Positions 5,571-8,508 of a DNA stretch of 8,508 bases are shown here, in pieces. The notes beneath the pieces are model-generated. The model worked only from the letters and a program-made list of their open reading frames with translations, was not told where the DNA came from and made no database searches. Location: assembly GCA_029864225.1 (NCBI GenBank), contig JAOTTU010000082.1, positions 1 through 8,508 of the forward strand, written 5' to 3'. The stretch's first letter is position 1, and every line of letters begins with the position of its first letter. The stretch comes from Gammaproteobacteria bacterium (GTDB taxonomy: Bacteria; Pseudomonadota; Gammaproteobacteria; UBA9214). The translations under genes were made by a program, and so were the position numbers.

Positions 5571-8123
5571 ATGGAAGATACGGAAAAATACACAAATGCT
5601 TTTATCAAGCCGATTAAGGCATGCCTTGCGCTTCCAAAGGATTTCTCTGAGGGTGAATATCACCAATCCATAATAAGATTAGTAATCCTTGCTTCAATTA
5701 CAATCTATTTCTCTCTACATTATTACTTATCTGGTGAATATAGCTTAATTGAACAGGACCTGGGTTTTCTAACAGTCTACGACCTGATAGCAATATTCAT
5801 ACTCTTTTCATTTAAATACTATCCTAACAAGTCTCACATACGTCGTGTTTTTACCCTTGTTTCAGATCTAACATTATTATCTCTAACGCTTCACATTGGC
5901 AGCGAAGCTGCTACAGCCTGTTTTTCCGTGTATCTCTGGTTAATCGTCGGCTATGGCATGCGATATGGTCAGAAATATTTACTTGCTGGAACTATTATTG
6001 GCTCATTTCAATTTACTATTGTTCTTTTAACAACAGACTACTGGGCAGATCAACGAACCGCTGGCATCGGATTACTGATTGGGATGATTGTTTTACCGAT
6101 TTTTTACTCTGTCCTACTGAATAAATTAACTAAAGCAAAGGCAATTTCAGAGGAAGCCAATAAAGCAAAGAGTCGTTTTATCGCCAATATGAGTCACGAG
6201 ATAAGAACGCCATTAAACGGCGTAATTGGCATGACAGACCTACTTAAAGAATCAGGACTAACACCTGAGCAATTAGAGCTTGCAAATACCATAAAGTGCT
6301 CTGGCGATACATTACTCACTCTTATAGAGGACATCCTCGATATATCAAAAATTGAAGCAGGAAAGTTCACAATCGAACAGACAGATTTTGACCTTCATTC
6401 CATGATAAATACAACGATAGAAATGCTACGAATTCAGGCAGAGTTAAAGGGCCTCAAACTAATTGCGCATATAACACCATCCACACCATACAAGCTTGTC
6501 GGAGACCCTCACCATTTAAGACAGATACTCATCAATCTTATCGGTAATGCCATTAAGTTTACAGAAAAAGGGCAGGTTGAACTTAGAGTTAGCACCATAA
6601 GTGAGTCTATCTCTCATGCACTTGTCAAATTTGAGATTATTGACTCTGGCATTGGAATACCGATCGATGCGCAACAGAAAATATTCGATAGTTTTTCACA
6701 AGCGGATGCAACCACTACACGCAGATTTGGTGGGACTGGTCTTGGCACGACTATCTCAAAACAAATTGTTGAGCTTATGGACGGAGAAATTGGCGTTCAT
6801 AGTGTGGAAAATGTTGGCAGCACATTTTGGTTCAGTATTGACTTTTCGAAACAGGAACAAATCGACGAATATGAGAGAGATGGCAGTCTTAGTAAGGCTA
6901 CCACTCTTCTAATTAGCTCAAGAACAGAGTGTGATGTTGAATGTTACTTGAAAGAATGGGGCATCAATTACAATAAAGTAGAAAATATGATATCTGCCTT
7001 AACAAGTTTGGTAAATGCATCTGAATCTGCCAGACCCTACAATAACGTTCTGATAGATCAAAGCGCCATTGAAATAGATATCAGGCAATTCCCATCAGTG
7101 ATACATGCAGAGAAGAGATTAAAATACCTTCCCCTCTTGCTAATTTCATCCATGGAGGGAACAGAAACTATTAAAGAATACTACAAGTACGGATATAACA
7201 ATGTTATTTGTAGCCCAACAGATAAGACACAATTATTTAATGCAATACATTCTGCATGCATTGATAAAATTGATGATGATAAAGTCTCAAACATCAAGGA
7301 TTATTATAAATCGAACATTGACAATCTGCCTTGCCTAAATATTCTCGTTGCAGAAGACAATCCTACGAATCAGCTAGTTGTATCTAAAATACTCGAAAGT
7401 GGTGGACACAAATCATTAATAGTAGGAAACGGAGCGGAAGCACTGGAAGCACTGGAGAATAATTCCTTTGATATTCTTATACTGGATATGCAAATGCCAA
7501 TAATGGATGGAATAGAGGCCGCCAAGATCTACAATTTCACAACCACACCTGACCAAAGAATACCCATCATTATGCTATCCGCAAATGCCACTATCGAAGC
7601 CAAAAGAGAATGCGAAGACGCCAATATTGACGAGTACCTTACAAAACCAACCGATGCTAAAATACTATTATCTACTGTACAATCTCTAGCAAATAAACAC
7701 AGACGCGAGACCACTGAAAAGTCAACTCAGAATAACACCAAAAACAGGAGAGGCAATAACAACGACAGTCAGCTTCTTGACTTAGAGATCATTAACAACC
7801 TTGCATCCATAGCTAATGAAAATGGTTTTATGGAAAAACTTATATATGGATTCTTTAATGACGCAAAAGAACTCTTATCTAGTATGGAAGTTTCTCTATC
7901 TGAAAGAAACTATCAAGACTTCCATGATCATGTTCATGCATTAAAGGGAAGCTCTGGTAGCATTGGCGCGCTATTGCTACACAAAAAATGCAAGTATGTC
8001 AAATCTGAGACGCTGACAGATTCCGACTATGTTTCTGTTTTGAAAAGTCTCAATAAAATATTTAAACAAACTGAATCAGAACTAAATAAATATTTATCTG
8101 AAGTATACACAGCAAAAGCTTAG
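5571..8123 (+). CDS. RpfC-like membrane hybrid sensor histidine kinase with two receiver modules and Hpt domain
   Basis: An 850-residue inner-membrane kinase. Residues 1-32 are a short N-terminal segment; 33-186 hold five or six hydrophobic helices. A coiled linker (187-205) leads to HisKA with His209 in MSHEIRTPLNGVIG, then HATPase_c with N-box Asn322/Asn326, DSGIGI (358-363) and FGGTGLGTTISKQIVELM (386-403). The GLGTTI form is typical of RpfC. Residues 444-565 are a degenerate receiver. A true receiver (588-706) has Glu595/Asp596, Asp639, Ser670 and Lys692. An Asn-rich linker precedes the Hpt domain (735-845) with His789 in HALKGSSG. Xanthomonas RpfC, as I recall, has 726 residues and one receiver, so this one is longer. 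The inferred output is the adjacent HD-GYP regulator. The gene is far more AT-rich than its upstream neighbours. No ribosome binding site is seen before the ATG, and no other in-frame start is plausible. Confidence 0.92.
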   Translation: MEDTEKYTNAFIKPIKACLALPKDFSEGEYHQSIIRLVILASITIYFSLHYYLSGEYSLIEQDLGFLTVYDLIAIFILFSFKYYPNKSHIRRVFTLVSDLTLLSLTLHIGSEAATACFSVYLWLIVGYGMRYGQKYLLAGTIIGSFQFTIVLLTTDYWADQRTAGIGLLIGMIVLPIFYSVLLNKLTKAKAISEEANKAKSRFIANMSHEIRTPLNGVIGMTDLLKESGLTPEQLELANTIKCSGDTLLTLIEDILDISKIEAGKFTIEQTDFDLHSMINTTIEMLRIQAELKGLKLIAHITPSTPYKLVGDPHHLRQILINLIGNAIKFTEKGQVELRVSTISESISHALVKFEIIDSGIGIPIDAQQKIFDSFSQADATTTRRFGGTGLGTTISKQIVELMDGEIGVHSVENVGSTFWFSIDFSKQEQIDEYERDGSLSKATTLLISSRTECDVECYLKEWGINYNKVENMISALTSLVNASESARPYNNVLIDQSAIEIDIRQFPSVIHAEKRLKYLPLLLISSMEGTETIKEYYKYGYNNVICSPTDKTQLFNAIHSACIDKIDDDKVSNIKDYYKSNIDNLPCLNILVAEDNPTNQLVVSKILESGGHKSLIVGNGAEALEALENNSFDILILDMQMPIMDGIEAAKIYNFTTTPDQRIPIIMLSANATIEAKRECEDANIDEYLTKPTDAKILLSTVQSLANKHRRETTEKSTQNNTKNRRGNNNDSQLLDLEIINNLASIANENGFMEKLIYGFFNDAKELLSSMEVSLSERNYQDFHDHVHALKGSSGSIGALLLHKKCKYVKSETLTDSDYVSVLKSLNKIFKQTESELNKYLSEVYTAKA

Positions 8124-8252
8124 CACATACATACGACTCAATAATTCCAAAAAGATGTATTACAGCTTACTCAATACAACAGCATATGCGGGAACTTTCG
8201 ACATGGCACAAGTAAATGCCCGACAAGCCCATTTGTATTATTGGTAAGGTTG

Positions 8253-8508
8253 TTATTGTCGATAATCTTTAGAGTCAGAATTATCTGTGAATGGCTTTAT
8301 ATCTTTCAGACGTTCCCTTTTTGCCTTACGGAACTCCCAGGGCGAAACAGGATTTGTATCATGCCATAGCCCTTTTCTACCATTCCTGGCCTCACGTTCA
8401 GCATCTGCATAGTTAATATGGTCAGATCGTGTCTGTTCATCCTGATATTTTCTGTAGTGCTAGGCGTGTCCTTCCTCAACCTGACCCAAGTTGATTGATC
8501 TTCCCCCA
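8253..8508 (-). pseudogene. Staphylococcal-nuclease-like (thermonuclease family) 3' fragment with in-frame amber codon
   Basis: The minus strand encodes the C-terminal end of an SNase-like OB-fold nuclease; the 5' part lies beyond the window. The reading is GGRSINLGQVEEGHA, then a TAG stop (8460-8462), then HYRKYQDEQT and on to a TAA at 8253-8255. The family pattern is EGLAW-x-Y-R-K-Y, followed by a helix of the form AE-x-EAR and by GLW-x-D-x-NPVPPWEW. Here these read YADAEREAR, GLWHDTNPVSPWEF, so the frame is clean on both sides of the stop, and the stop sits exactly where Trp is expected (TGG to TAG). No ATG lies in frame after it. A product ending at the amber would lose the last 68 residues, including the C-terminal helix that completes the fold, so loss of function is likely. 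The enzyme family cuts DNA and RNA and is often secreted. It converges on the kinase gene. Confidence 0.82.

Noticed and set aside
1..8508. CRISPR arrays, tRNA or rRNA genes, insertion sequences and attachment sites
   Set aside because: No spaced direct repeats, cloverleaf-like sequences, transposase-like proteins or terminal inverted repeats were seen on either strand, despite the composition change after 5560.

Overview
The window looks like chromosomal DNA from a gammaproteobacterium. The gene order pepA–holC–(small unknown gene)–valS is a common gammaproteobacterial core arrangement, and DUF2970 proteins and RpfC/RpfG-type signalling genes fit the same group. I cannot name the genus; a free-living Chromatiales- or Thiotrichales-like organism is only a guess. 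The left two thirds are GC-rich (about 57-70% in lines counted by hand). From about 5570 onward the DNA is clearly AT-richer.

Layout. Bases 1-1018 hold the 3' end of leucyl aminopeptidase (pepA), the polymerase III clamp-loader subunit chi (holC) and a 123-residue acidic helical protein of unknown function, all on the + strand with gaps of 10 and 20 bases, so probably one operon. valS (1108-3873) follows after a short gap with a good -10 box, so it may also have its own promoter. A small membrane protein of the DUF2970 family (3935-4159, minus strand) converges on valS.

Bases 4163-4503 are a non-coding gap between divergent genes. The gap holds a GC-rich hairpin and two sites that each match the CRP-family consensus TGTGA-N6-TCACA at 9 of 10 positions. 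They lie 90 bp apart, and the first is placed as a class II activator site would be relative to a TATACA -10 box.

Next comes a two-gene signalling unit: an RpfG-like response regulator with a complete HD-GYP c-di-GMP phosphodiesterase site (4504-5559), and, 11 bases further on, an RpfC-like membrane hybrid histidine kinase (5571-8123). The kinase has HisKA, HATPase, a degenerate receiver, a true receiver and an Hpt domain. The inferred phosphorelay is His209 -> Asp639 -> His789 -> Asp54 of the HD-GYP protein, so an external signal would change c-di-GMP breakdown. No DSF synthase (rpfF) lies in the window, so the signal is unknown. If the CRP-like sites are real, a CRP/Clp-type regulator would also control this unit.

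At the right edge, on the minus strand, lies the 3' part of a staphylococcal-nuclease-like gene. It is intact except for an in-frame amber codon where a Trp is expected, so it is probably a young pseudogene.
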